Position numbers and translations under genes: made by a program. 64,000 nt of DNA from UBA4416 sp040387475 (GTDB lineage Bacteria; Bacteroidota; Bacteroidia; B-17B0; Aurantibacillaceae). The stretch's first letter is position 1. Each line of letters opens with the position of its first letter. The stretch covers positions 52,515 to 116,514 of the forward strand of contig JAZKDT010000032.1 in NCBI GenBank assembly GCA_040387475.1. The letters run 5' to 3'. The notes below the pieces were generated by a model that did not search any database, was not told the origin of the DNA, and was given only the letters and a program-made list of their open reading frames with translations. Of the stretch, positions 37,189 to 46,524 are shown in pieces.

Positions 37189-38574
37189 ATGGAAGAGCAA
37201 TTTAAGCGTATCGGGAAATTTTATCTCGCAGATAATATGGATTTAGGTTTAGCAGGGGATTTGCTATTTGATAAAGTTAATGGTGTTGTTATAGATTTGA
37301 AAGAAGATTTTGAAGATGCAGACGATTACCAAAACATAATTATATTTGAAGATTTAAATGGCCAGTATGCAACATTACTATACTCTACTCGTATAGATGA
37401 ACTAAAATGGGAAACAGCTTTCGCAATTGATGGCTATGCTTTTCATCACGTAAATGAATTGATGTTCAATTCAATTATAATAGGACTGAAAAATCTGGAT
37501 AATTGGTTAGGAATAACTGGATTTATTGACCGAACGGAACGAAATGGTGATCGATATAGCAGCGTTTTAATTGAATACAAGAAGCCTGACCCTATAAATT
37601 TCAAAATTGACGATAAGGTGGCCGGAAAATTTGTTTTTGGTTTTAGACGACCCTTACGGCCAATGTACAATGTTAACTTAGTCGAAACCGTTAAAGTGGC
37701 AATAAGCGTTAATTATCAGAAATCATCTCTTGAGGAAATAATTAATACTATTGCGAACCCTGACGAAATGAAGTTTGATGATTTATTAAACTATTATGTA
37801 AGATTTAATAATTTTTTAACTGTGGCGTTTCATCAACCAACTTATCCAACAAGTCTAAGTTTATTATCACATAGAGTACTGATGGATGACGGAACCGGTA
37901 AAATGAGGCAAAAGCAATTACCGCTATATTATAAATTAAGTATTCCTGCCTATGATCATAAGTTAATTAGACCCTTATTTTCATATAGCGATATAGGAAA
38001 ACAATTTAATGAAATCGTTCAAAAGTGGTATTCAAATTATAAAGGTCTTGAACCTGTATTAAATATCTTGTTTGATACTTATTACAGCGATACTCCTTTT
38101 AATGAAAATAAATTTTTAAATATAAGTCAGGCTATTGAAACCTTCCATCGTAGAACTAGGAAGAACGAAAGGATACCTAAAAACGAAAGTTCCAAAATTC
38201 TAAAGGAAATAAAGGAATCATTATCTGATAGAAATTATGACTTTATAAAAGACAAACTTTTTCACGCGAATGAGCCGACACTACATACAAGAATAGAAGA
38301 ACTTTTAAGTGAATTTAATACATCTATACTGTCTCGTCTTATTCCTGATAGGGAGCAATTTATTAAAGATGTTAAAAACAGTAGAAATTATTATACTCAT
38401 TATGATGTTAGCTTAGAAAAGAAGAGGTTAAAACTAAAAGAGCTCTTCTACGTTACAGAGAAACTAAAAATCTTATTAGTTTGTTGTATTTTGAAAGAAA
38501 CTGAATTTAGCATGGATATGATTACTTCACATTTTGATAGAATCAACTATCGCTATCATTATATTCCAACTTAG
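37189..38574 (+). CDS. ApeA-like abortive infection protein with HEPN domain
   Basis: 461 residues. The N-terminal ~290 residues ('LLFDKVNGVVIDL', 'IIIGLKNLDNWLGITGF', 'LPLYYKLSIPAYDH') look like the ApeA N-terminal domain. The C-terminal region (about 300-440) is a HEPN domain: Arg399-Asn-Tyr-Tyr-Thr-His404 in 'SRNYYTHYD' is the Rx4-6H catalytic motif of HEPN ribonucleases. ApeA proteins were reported as anti-phage abortive-infection factors. Here it stands alone on the + strand directly after the ABC-3C operon and convergent with the KAP gene. The RNA target is unknown. Confidence 0.8.
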   Translation: MEEQFKRIGKFYLADNMDLGLAGDLLFDKVNGVVIDLKEDFEDADDYQNIIIFEDLNGQYATLLYSTRIDELKWETAFAIDGYAFHHVNELMFNSIIIGLKNLDNWLGITGFIDRTERNGDRYSSVLIEYKKPDPINFKIDDKVAGKFVFGFRRPLRPMYNVNLVETVKVAISVNYQKSSLEEIINTIANPDEMKFDDLLNYYVRFNNFLTVAFHQPTYPTSLSLLSHRVLMDDGTGKMRQKQLPLYYKLSIPAYDHKLIRPLFSYSDIGKQFNEIVQKWYSNYKGLEPVLNILFDTYYSDTPFNENKFLNISQAIETFHRRTRKNERIPKNESSKILKEIKESLSDRNYDFIKDKLFHANEPTLHTRIEELLSEFNTSILSRLIPDREQFIKDVKNSRNYYTHYDVSLEKKRLKLKELFYVTEKLKILLVCCILKETEFSMDMITSHFDRINYRYHYIPT

Positions 38575-38617
38575 TTCTAATCTTGGTATGCCTAAAATTA
38601 GTAACAATTACGTCACC

Positions 38618-41600
38618 TCAATATGCAATTATTAACTCTAAAGCTTCCAATAAGAAGATGTAGTCCTTCCGGTAAGGATAAATGGTTATACTATTTGTTG
38701 TAACAGGTACTTTATCATCATTCAATAATAAAACTCTCACTTTCTCATTAGAAATTAGCTCCGGATTATGTGTTTTTGTGTAAGTTAATATCAAACTCAT
38801 CATCGCATTTATTCCTTTGTCATTTTGCCAGGGATTAACTCTTTTTAATGTCGTATACTTATTAATTAGTATATTTTTACTTAGTAAATAACGATAATAG
38901 TAGATACGTATCCGCCGCGGTGTAGCACTTTCCCATTGATTAACAAGTTGTCTAATCAAATCAACTTCGATAGGAGATAATTTTTCAAATTTATCTTGGT
39001 TTTTAAGACGATCGTTTACAGTGTTCTCTATCACAGTAACAGAAGTAACTTCTCCATTCGACCGTTGGAGTCCAATATCGCCGTCCTTTTCCACGAAATC
39101 ACCATTTTCAATTGTCATATCAAATTTCTGATCACTAAATTGAGACATCAACGTTTCCTGATTTTTAATCATCTCTTGCCCTTGTAAATATGACGGATCG
39201 GAAAATAACATTTCTGTTATTGCGGGCGACATTCCCGAAGTTCGATAATCTTCTTTTTTATTTTCAAGCTTCTTACTCTCATAATATTCACTTAAAACTT
39301 TTGCATCAACTTCCTGCTCTAAGAGTTCATTAACATATTCATCTCGTTGCTCAATTGTTAGTCCACCAAGTTTGATAGCGGAAATAAATAACTTATCTAG
39401 GTATTCTGAAACTAGTTCATGAATAGTAACCACTGTGGCTGCCGCACTACCCAATTCCGACTCATTGTACTCAGTTATCGAATCGTATTTTAAACGTATC
39501 GCGTTTTTCAAAATTCTTTCATCAATGGCAGTTACTATTATAACACGCTTATAGATCTCTTCATCTTCGAGCATGACACGCAAAGCGTCGATATTCTGGA
39601 TAATCTTGTCTTCTGAGCATCTATCAATATCTTCAACAACTAACAAGATTTTCCTTTTTCCCAATTCCGCGTCCTTAATCCAGACTTTCAACAATTTAAT
39701 TAATTCATCTTGTATATCAGCTTGAATCCCCATTTCTTCTTTAAAGGAATGCCTAATGTTGTATAACTTAATGAGATCAGAGGCTTTGATAGAAAATTCC
39801 TTGTAAATTTGTTTCAAAATTGTTAGGAAAGACGCTAAAATAATGGGAATGAGAGCAAGTGAATAATACCACTCTAAAAACCACCCTGTAACCACCGGCG
39901 CTGCTATTGCGGCTAACACAACAAGTAAGAATTTTATTATTGGCCAAATACCCAAACGCTCGACATTTAGATCAAGCAACCTTTTGTGATATTTCAGATA
40001 ACATTTAAACCCTTTTTTGCTTCCTAAATATTCCTTAACAAAATTCTCATATAAGTATGCCCACGATGCCGGAGTTTCCTGGTATTTCCAGGCATGATAT
40101 TCTATTTTAGTATAGACACTGTTATTTCCAACCTTTTTTTTCTCAAGGATATTCCAAAGCTCTTTCAACAAGAATGTTTTCCCGCGCCCCCACTTACCAA
40201 ATATCCCTATCATTTGTCCTTTTTCTTTTTGAATAGGAAGGTTATCTATTAATTCAGCAAGATCTGACGAAAGCTCGGCTACGCCCATTACGGCTTTTAC
40301 ATGCGCATCACGGTAGTCAATTTTAGTTTTATGTGAGTGAACACTTTTAAGATCGATTACCTTATTAAGAAGCTCTGGTTCGATAGAAGCGTTTTCTCCT
40401 AAGTTCTCTGAATAGGACGGATGTTCTTTGTACAGTTGATAAACTATATCTTCAATACCTTTATAATTACGGTATCTGCGATATATCTCTTCGGTGCTAA
40501 CCCCAATAGAATATATTTTAGTTTCGTCATTACCACCAATGCCATTTGTAAAATCGCTAAGCCCCGAAAGCAACCTAAACACTCTAAAAATATCTTCAAA
40601 AGTAAGCTCTGGATGCGTTTGTCTAATATCATTAGTAGAAACGTCCCTTACCTCATTGTTATTTTTAAGAATTTCTCGTACTGCGTACACTACTTTGTCG
40701 AAATTTTCAAAAATATTTGAATTGGAATCAATAGCCCATATACCAAGCAAAGTAATTTGATTACCAAAACGAATTAATGAAGGACTTATATTTTGAGGTT
40801 CAAATTCTTTTGGAATTTGGTCCCACATTTTTGAAAGCAGAAACCGAATCTCGAATTTTTCGTTATTCAAAAACTTCTGATAAACGACTTTGAGCCATGC
40901 TTCTTCATGTTGCGAAAGTGTAATCAAAGGGAAATTATATTTCGCATTTCTTTGAGCCAGCTCGGGATAACGGCGAAGCCAATCTTTATGGATATCTAAC
41001 AGTAACAATTTCCGATTTGTAATAATTCTGAAATCATAAAAGGTATGATGGTAAGTGTCAATTCTGGGTCTAGTTGAACTAGTACTGTCGTCAACAAAGG
41101 CAAAATACAAATAATTAAAATTTCTTTTTCGTGTATTGGCGTGGGCTTCGATTGCTATATCAATAATAGAACCCATGGAATTATTTTTATCACTATTCTC
41201 ACTTTTCACAAAAATGATGTAGTCTATTTCTTCCGAATAAAGTGTGGATCTTGAATTTTCAACTTCTGAAAGGCCATGTTCATCATCAATTCCCGAATTA
41301 AATGAAACGGAAATGCCAGTTGACGACAAAAATTCCTTTAATTCCTCAGCATAAAACTGGTCTTTTTTTGCATGGACAATTGCAATAGTCGGCTTTTTCG
41401 CCCGGGTATATTTTACTGGTTGCTTTAGTTCATTTATACGTACCAGATTCTCTGAGAATTTTACTCCTAACTCTGTTAACGTTAGTTGAAAATCGAAATT
41501 TTTACTGTGTATATTTATACCATCAGCTAAACTAATGTATTCTTTAGAATGTAGCCCATTAATTATCCGACCAAATTCGTCTTCGTCAACAGCATATGAG

Positions 41601-41980
41601 TCTTGATATTTTTGAATATCGAAATCAACTGGCTTGTACTCGTTGCCGCCATTCAAGTAGCATTTCAATAGGTAATAATTTAATTTTTCAATGAAGTTTC
41701 TTGGATAATCTCCAAGCCTAAGAATTTGCGCTATTAGTTTTTTTGAAAGAATAGTATTAACGTCAATAGGCCACTCGTTGTTAAACAACATTGCTTTAAG
41801 AACATCTTTTTCCTGGGGTGCTAGATTTCCGCCGCGTTGCCAGTCTTCGATAGTATCTAATCGAATTCTATACTTATTAGAATTATATTCCACAGAATAT
41901 TCAGTGTAATTCTCAGTAACTATAGTGTCACTAACCGATTCATCAGTGATTGGGCAGTGTCGTAATCGAGAAAAAGACAT
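38618..41980 (-). CDS. TIR-like domain fused to membrane KAP P-loop NTPase
   Basis: 1120 residues. Residues ~197-335 start 'TIAIVHAKKDQFYAEELKEFL' and show the strand-helix pattern of TIR/SEFIR-like domains, with 'DYIIFVKS' at 253-260. The P-loop 'GKWGRGKT' is at 595-602 and Walker B-like 'ILLVVEDIDR' near 785. A hydrophobic pair at about 675-725 ('FLLVVLAAIAAPVVTGWFL' and 'LALIPIILASFLTI') lies between them, which is the hallmark of KAP NTPases with membrane segments inserted. An N-terminal region (40-190) may be winged-helix. KAP proteins occur in phage defence and membrane-linked signalling. A TIR suggests NAD-related or signalling activity, but the catalytic Glu is not identified. Gene is convergent with the HEPN gene. 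Confidence 0.75.
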   Translation of the reverse strand: MSFSRLRHCPITDESVSDTIVTENYTEYSVEYNSNKYRIRLDTIEDWQRGGNLAPQEKDVLKAMLFNNEWPIDVNTILSKKLIAQILRLGDYPRNFIEKLNYYLLKCYLNGGNEYKPVDFDIQKYQDSYAVDEDEFGRIINGLHSKEYISLADGINIHSKNFDFQLTLTELGVKFSENLVRINELKQPVKYTRAKKPTIAIVHAKKDQFYAEELKEFLSSTGISVSFNSGIDDEHGLSEVENSRSTLYSEEIDYIIFVKSENSDKNNSMGSIIDIAIEAHANTRKRNFNYLYFAFVDDSTSSTRPRIDTYHHTFYDFRIITNRKLLLLDIHKDWLRRYPELAQRNAKYNFPLITLSQHEEAWLKVVYQKFLNNEKFEIRFLLSKMWDQIPKEFEPQNISPSLIRFGNQITLLGIWAIDSNSNIFENFDKVVYAVREILKNNNEVRDVSTNDIRQTHPELTFEDIFRVFRLLSGLSDFTNGIGGNDETKIYSIGVSTEEIYRRYRNYKGIEDIVYQLYKEHPSYSENLGENASIEPELLNKVIDLKSVHSHKTKIDYRDAHVKAVMGVAELSSDLAELIDNLPIQKEKGQMIGIFGKWGRGKTFLLKELWNILEKKKVGNNSVYTKIEYHAWKYQETPASWAYLYENFVKEYLGSKKGFKCYLKYHKRLLDLNVERLGIWPIIKFLLVVLAAIAAPVVTGWFLEWYYSLALIPIILASFLTILKQIYKEFSIKASDLIKLYNIRHSFKEEMGIQADIQDELIKLLKVWIKDAELGKRKILLVVEDIDRCSEDKIIQNIDALRVMLEDEEIYKRVIIVTAIDERILKNAIRLKYDSITEYNESELGSAAATVVTIHELVSEYLDKLFISAIKLGGLTIEQRDEYVNELLEQEVDAKVLSEYYESKKLENKKEDYRTSGMSPAITEMLFSDPSYLQGQEMIKNQETLMSQFSDQKFDMTIENGDFVEKDGDIGLQRSNGEVTSVTVIENTVNDRLKNQDKFEKLSPIEVDLIRQLVNQWESATPRRIRIYYYRYLLSKNILINKYTTLKRVNPWQNDKGINAMMSLILTYTKTHNPELISNEKVRVLLLNDDKVPVTTNSITIYPYRKDYIFLLEALELIIAY

Positions 41981-42034
41981 ATTATTATAATTATTAATCT
42001 TAAATCTAAGCTACAAATATTTTACTTCAAAATG

Positions 42035-42051
42035 TGCTACAATATGTAGCA
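42035..42051. promoter_or_regulatory. TGCTACA dyad, candidate operator
   Basis: TGCTACA-ATA-TGTAGCA is a perfect 7-bp dyad with a 3-base centre, in the region between the KAP gene (start at 41980, minus) and the small + strand gene. A half site TGTAGCA recurs at 42119-42125. The eleven bases AAAATGTGCTA overlapping its left arm recur at 43729-43739 upstream of the 417-residue minus-strand gene. Confidence 0.45.
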
Positions 42052-42173
42052 AAAAATTAATAATTAGCCAATATTTACAATTATTGAGATTATATCGTAA
42101 CAGTAAAATACTACAGATTGTAGCAAGGTTAAATAGAAATTTGTTACTATCTTTTCAAATTCAAAATACGGGA

Positions 42174-42404
42174 ATGAAACTACTGACTGAAGATCTTCTA
42201 AAAGAATATGGGTTCACTGAGAAACCTCATAATTCAACCCGGCACATTGTTAAGATAATGTCACGAGATAAAATGGACGTAGTGATAAGAGATGATGGAA
42301 TTTATTATTCTAATTTGGGAATTGATTATCCGATACGAGATACTTCCGGGCTAAGGAAATTATATAAGGAATTAAAAGGCGAAGAACTAAAAGCAGTAGA
42401 ATAA
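42174..42404 (+). CDS. Small protein of unknown function
   Basis: 76 residues from the ATG at 42174 (a TTG at 42084 would add 30 residues of doubtful quality). 'KLLTEDLLKEYGFTEK' followed by 'VKIMSRDKMDVVIRDDGIYYSNLGIDYPIRDTSGLRKLYKEL' (read as two helices around a short beta hairpin) suggests a compact alpha-beta fold. It lies 6 bases from the stop of a convergent gene, so it may be a phage-type or regulator fragment. Unknown function. Confidence 0.5.
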   Translation: MKLLTEDLLKEYGFTEKPHNSTRHIVKIMSRDKMDVVIRDDGIYYSNLGIDYPIRDTSGLRKLYKELKGEELKAVE

Positions 42405-42409
42405 GAGGA

Positions 42410-43663
42410 TTACAAAGATGGTATGTCGTGCCCTAATTTCAAGTACTTTTTTATATTTTCGGCCATCGGTATTTTCTCAAACATCCCCTTCGGAGCCAAG
42501 AACACAGCTTCATCTACTTTAAAAAGGCTTTCGCAACCGGCTTTGATAAAAATATCTTTTACAATAGGATTTGTAACGATATCTGAATTTATAAAAGAAC
42601 TAAATTTATCTATAGAAAGGTAAATTTTATCTTCTTTCATAAGCCCTGTATGCTTGTGTAATTTTTCTCCTTCAGGTGTTCCGTTGTTAGTTAAGAAGAG
42701 AAAGGTTTTGAGAAGTAACTTGCCATCCAATATTTGCCCGACAAAGTATCCGACTTTTTTATCAATCAAAGCAAATTCACAGAGTAGTTCACCCTTCTTA
42801 TTCTTGGCTACTTTCAAATTTTTAAACGAGTCATAAATACTGAAATGCAAAAAGCCAGGAGTAACTCCATCGATTCTTTCTTGAAGTCTAGCAAATGCAT
42901 GAGATTGAATGTACACGTCAAATGTTTTTCCATCCGGTAAATTTAATTTTTCGGATTCAACCTTGATAAAATCAATTTTACCTATGTTTTCATCAAGAAA
43001 CCAACCAAGTCGAAATGCTGGTCGACTGCTGCCATCTAGTGTGAATTTAATTTGCTCGGTTTCCGCCCGGTAGATCTCCATACAAAAGAACAATCCTATA
43101 TGACCTTTAATTAGTTCCCTTTTAGTGTGTTTTAGTGCATATAAACCCAATTGTAAATCACTCATTACAACGCTCATCAGGTGCATCATTGTTAAATATT
43201 CTCTCCATACACTATTATATATTGGTCCATCAGCAATAGAAACAAGTGGGTTTAACTTACTTTTGACTTCGGTTGCTCCGGGAAAATCCACCTCGTTAAT
43301 TCTTGTACCATACAACATCAAAGTAAAACCAACTGTAAAGAAATCGTATAAAGAAATGCTAGAAACGTTACCTATGTCCAAAGGAACACGTCTATGCTTG
43401 AACACGTCAAGAACCATTGATTTGGTTTCTTGTAATATATCATTAGGGATCTTTTGTCCTTCTCCTTCAATTACCCGAATAGGGTGATTTCTTAATTTGT
43501 AAATATCTTCTAACTGATCTCGCGGAATTAATTGAAAGACATTAGAACCAGTTATATCATTACAAAGTTTTTCTAAACGCAACAAAAACTCGTTTTTATG
43601 TTGAGCTTTTTCTATCTTTTGAAGACGAGAATTGTCTTCCTTTCTTTTCTTGGATTTAGGCAT
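42410..43663 (-). CDS. Unrecognised 417-residue protein
   Basis: Soluble-looking 417-residue protein with a basic, Lys-rich start ('MPKSKKRKEDNSRLQKIEKAQ') that could bind nucleic acid. Later blocks include 'GLFFCMEIYRAETEQIKF', 'RLGWFLDENIGKI' and 'EALFL'-like 'VDEAVFLAPKGMFEKIP' near the C-terminus. Dense, good-quality coding on the minus strand. No family recognised; position in a defence island suggests a defence or mobile-element cargo gene. The region before its start shares AAAATGTGCTA with the KAP promoter area. Confidence 0.7.
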   Translation of the reverse strand: MPKSKKRKEDNSRLQKIEKAQHKNEFLLRLEKLCNDITGSNVFQLIPRDQLEDIYKLRNHPIRVIEGEGQKIPNDILQETKSMVLDVFKHRRVPLDIGNVSSISLYDFFTVGFTLMLYGTRINEVDFPGATEVKSKLNPLVSIADGPIYNSVWREYLTMMHLMSVVMSDLQLGLYALKHTKRELIKGHIGLFFCMEIYRAETEQIKFTLDGSSRPAFRLGWFLDENIGKIDFIKVESEKLNLPDGKTFDVYIQSHAFARLQERIDGVTPGFLHFSIYDSFKNLKVAKNKKGELLCEFALIDKKVGYFVGQILDGKLLLKTFLFLTNNGTPEGEKLHKHTGLMKEDKIYLSIDKFSSFINSDIVTNPIVKDIFIKAGCESLFKVDEAVFLAPKGMFEKIPMAENIKKYLKLGHDIPSL

Positions 43664-43832
43664 CCCTTGTAATGCTTTTGTTTAATAAACTCTATATATA
43701 GGTCTAAAATAGATCAATTATTTAAGTTAAAATGTGCTATTTACTGAGACTGGATTTTGATTGAGGGATTGTAAGTAGTATTATGATAAAAATTATTTAA
43801 TCCTTTGTGAGAAAATAGTATATTTATGTACC

Positions 43833-44387
43833 ATGACAACATCAAGAGTGAGTTTGAATAACGCTGAAATACAAGAGTATTTGGTCGACCATTTACCGTA
43901 CAGACTAAATTCATTAAGAGCCTGGGACTTGTATCTCGCTAGACGTAAGGCAGACCGGTATGAAAATGAAACACCATCATTAAAGTGTTATTGGGAGAGT
44001 GAGTTATTGGAACCAGCTTATGAAATTTCTATTGTATTTGGACGAAGTTTATTGAATTTTTTAGGAATAAAACGTGGAAGTAATGGACTTGAGAACTTTG
44101 AATCAAATCAAATCTCAAATATGGACAAGGACACCATTTTCATTTGGCATATTAATTCCAACAAACGCGCATACCCAATAAATAATTTAGACAACAAAGA
44201 ACAAGAGCACTTAGTGAATTTACTTAAGGTCGCTAATAAATCTGTTGCTCACCTGACAAATAAGACATCTACGAAAATTGAACTAGACAGCTTAATTCCT
44301 GCCCGACAAATTATTTATAAAATAATGCTAGAATACGTAGACGGGCTGAAGACTTCAAAGCTATGGTGGTTCCCGCGAAAACCATGA
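43833..44387 (+). CDS. Unrecognised 184-residue protein
   Basis: 184 residues, helix-rich. Blocks such as 'LPYRLNSLRAWDLYLARRKADR', 'SELLEPAYEISIVFGRSLLNFLGI' and 'HLVNLLKVANKSVAHLTN' suggest a helical bundle, perhaps HEPN-like in shape, though no Rx4-6H motif is present. It begins at an ATG shortly after an AT-rich upstream region and ends 212 bases before the HEPN-like gene. Function unknown. Confidence 0.6.
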   Translation: MTTSRVSLNNAEIQEYLVDHLPYRLNSLRAWDLYLARRKADRYENETPSLKCYWESELLEPAYEISIVFGRSLLNFLGIKRGSNGLENFESNQISNMDKDTIFIWHINSNKRAYPINNLDNKEQEHLVNLLKVANKSVAHLTNKTSTKIELDSLIPARQIIYKIMLEYVDGLKTSKLWWFPRKP

Positions 44388-44599
44388 CTTTGCAATTGTG
44401 CTAAGGCGCGCTTGGTTCCCGATGTGAATAAGGTTAATCATTTGCAAAAGTGCTTTTGACAATTAGTTAATTAATGCTTTGCAAATGGCCTCAAACAGTT
44501 ATCTTTATAGCATTGTTTCGGTAAGACAAGCTTTCAAGCCAGTCGGAAGCCAAGCGAAACCGTTACCTGCACCCATGAGGAGACTACAAAACTAAACAC

Positions 44600-45757
44600 A
44601 TGAAAGATACGTCTAACGACTTAATAACACTTTTTGAAGAAGCAAAGCAAAAGAGAGAGTTTGAATTTATTCAGACACTAATCAATTACACAGGTATGGG
44701 TTCTAAAGAATTGTCAAGTAATTTACATGAGTGGTTTGACGCAATTGAATTTTATAAAAAACTCTATTTTCAGTTTACTGGCAAAGAGAAAACAAGAATA
44801 GGAACATTAATCTATTCTACTTTTTTTGAGAATAATAACTTTTATAATATACTTGGAAGTTTATGCAAAATTAAATTGGGCTATAAAGGCTCATCACATC
44901 TCTTTTGGAAAACAAAAAAATATGAACGTCTTCTAGGGATTGGCGAAAAACAGGACTTTTTATTAGAGCTTTTAGATGATGCGGGAAAGCCAAATATTAT
45001 TTCATTTTTTGAAGAAAATCATTTTAAAGAAATTAGAAACTCGTTTTTCCATTCTGCATATTCACTAAGTGATGAAGAATACATTCTGCATGATTCTGAC
45101 CCAATTCAAATTAAAGGTATTGGGCAATATTCTTTTAACGTAATTGAGTTTCTATACCCAAAGATTGATAACATAATACAGTTTTTTGACGTTTTTAAAA
45201 AACTGTATTTAGATAGTTTTGCATCATATCAATCCAACAAAGAAGTAGATGCTTTATATCCAGACCCATGTAAAGCAACAATTTTAGGCTCTATAGATGG
45301 ACTAAGGGGATACAAAATAAAAAATTCATTTCAGTCATATGGTAAATGGCATGATTCAGGAGTTTGGTATGACGAGCAATACGACATGTGGACCGGACAC
45401 AATATCAGATTCAATTTTGCTAATATTGAAACGATAGAAATACAAGAATCGCTCGCTAGATATGAAGGGAAAGAAGATATAAACCGAAGTGATCAGGAAT
45501 TTCAAAACATAGTAGATAAAATACTTGAAAGAAAAGATGCGACTGAGATATACAGAGCAACACATTTACTGGTAAAGTTTGGAGATATTAGATTAAAAAA
45601 AATGATCGCTGAAAGAAATGGATTTAAACAAAGGAATTTTCCTAAAATTATTTTACCTTTCTATCGACAAGCAGTTGACGTCGGTTCGAACATTATGGAC
45701 ATGACGAAAGTGAAAAAAAACATTGATATACTGGAAAAATTCATGCACCCACAATAA
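44600..45757 (+). CDS. HEPN-like putative ribonuclease (second HEPN gene)
   Basis: 385 residues. Arg146-Asn-Ser-Phe-Phe-His151 in 'KEIRNSFFHSAYSL' is an Rx4-6H HEPN motif, with predicted helices on both sides, fitting a HEPN nuclease. The remaining C-terminal portion ('ATILGSIDGLRGYKIKNSF', 'MWTGHNIRFNFANIET') is beta-rich and not recognised. It lies downstream of a 212-base gap that contains a short inverted repeat (CATTTGCAAA near 44440 with TTTGCAAATG near 44478). HEPN proteins often act as toxins or abortive-infection RNases; a role here is inference. Confidence 0.7.
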   Translation: MKDTSNDLITLFEEAKQKREFEFIQTLINYTGMGSKELSSNLHEWFDAIEFYKKLYFQFTGKEKTRIGTLIYSTFFENNNFYNILGSLCKIKLGYKGSSHLFWKTKKYERLLGIGEKQDFLLELLDDAGKPNIISFFEENHFKEIRNSFFHSAYSLSDEEYILHDSDPIQIKGIGQYSFNVIEFLYPKIDNIIQFFDVFKKLYLDSFASYQSNKEVDALYPDPCKATILGSIDGLRGYKIKNSFQSYGKWHDSGVWYDEQYDMWTGHNIRFNFANIETIEIQESLARYEGKEDINRSDQEFQNIVDKILERKDATEIYRATHLLVKFGDIRLKKMIAERNGFKQRNFPKIILPFYRQAVDVGSNIMDMTKVKKNIDILEKFMHPQ

Positions 45758-45827
45758 AAGAGATTTGTTCGGCGACTCACAGTAAACTTGTACGACTACA
45801 GTAGACTTAAAGATTATCTTGTTTTTC

Positions 45828-45862
45828 ATAGCAAAAAAGTCCTTTTTTGAATCTTTTGCTAT
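45828..45862. terminator. Bidirectional terminator between convergent genes
   Basis: ATAGCAAAA (45828-45836) and TTTTGCTAT (45854-45862) form a 9-bp stem. Inside it CAAAAAAG (45832-45839) and CTTTTTTG (45842-45849) are complementary. The A- and T-runs on either strand make it a terminator for the HEPN-like gene (+) and the 213-residue gene (-). Confidence 0.75.
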
Positions 45863-45881
45863 TAAAAGCATGTCAGGAAGA

Positions 45882-46523
45882 TTAAAAATTATTTCGTAGA
45901 GTTTCTAATTCGTTAATGATATTTAATAAATCATCGAGTCCTTCCCCAATAAAAGAATCTTCGGTAAAATGTACCTCCTTAGTTTGTAAATGTTGCAACC
46001 AGAAACTCATACCAGTCAAAAAATGGTTCATGGTGTATTCTTCAAAATTTTCATCTTGAATTGCCGGCCCCACTAGACCTCCATTTGGAGGGAAAGACGC
46101 AAACTGATAAACAATATCTGGATCATTTCCTTGGATTTCGAAAGGGCTAACCAAATAAAATAATCCATCTGTTTTTAAGATGAGAGCATTACGATTAATA
46201 TCATTTCCTGCTAAAAGTGTATTTTCCAATTGTTCTTGCGTGGGACGTTCTGGGAATATATCACGATAACAATAGACAGTGTAATGCAACTGAGTTCTAT
46301 TACCGTATTCAATACCCATTGAAGGATTTATTGTGTAGTGCCTGTCACCATTGGGTATTTCAATATCTTCTATTAAAAGATTAATAATAGCTTGCCTTTC
46401 ATTAGTTACAAAATCGGCTTCTTGCACTACATTAGTATTATGACATCGTAGCCAGGTATTATCTCTTTGAAGCCGATAACTTATTGTTTTACTTAAATCT
46501 TCGGCATTGATGCAAAAATTCAT
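45882..46523 (-). CDS. Unrecognised 213-residue protein in the T9SS operon
   Basis: 213 residues, acidic, without signal peptide or membrane segment. Blocks include 'LSKTISYRLQRDNTWLRC', 'GDRHYTINPSMGIEYGNR' and 'GLDDLLNIINELETLRNNF' at the C-terminus. It begins one base after the stop of a T9SS type A protein, so it is the last gene of that operon. It may be a cytoplasmic partner, perhaps an immunity- or chaperone-like protein for the secreted proteins; nothing proves it. Confidence 0.6.
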   Translation of the reverse strand: MNFCINAEDLSKTISYRLQRDNTWLRCHNTNVVQEADFVTNERQAIINLLIEDIEIPNGDRHYTINPSMGIEYGNRTQLHYTVYCYRDIFPERPTQEQLENTLLAGNDINRNALILKTDGLFYLVSPFEIQGNDPDIVYQFASFPPNGGLVGPAIQDENFEEYTMNHFLTGMSFWLQHLQTKEVHFTEDSFIGEGLDDLLNIINELETLRNNF

Positions 46524-46524
46524 C

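Noticed and set aside
42084..42173. TTG-initiated extension of the 76-residue protein
   Set aside because: Weak start codon and composition unlike the rest; a proper ATG lies at 42174.
44388..44599. tRNA or attachment site between 44388 and 44599
   Set aside because: A GGTTCCCGATG piece resembles a T arm by eye, but no cloverleaf or anticodon arm can be built around it.
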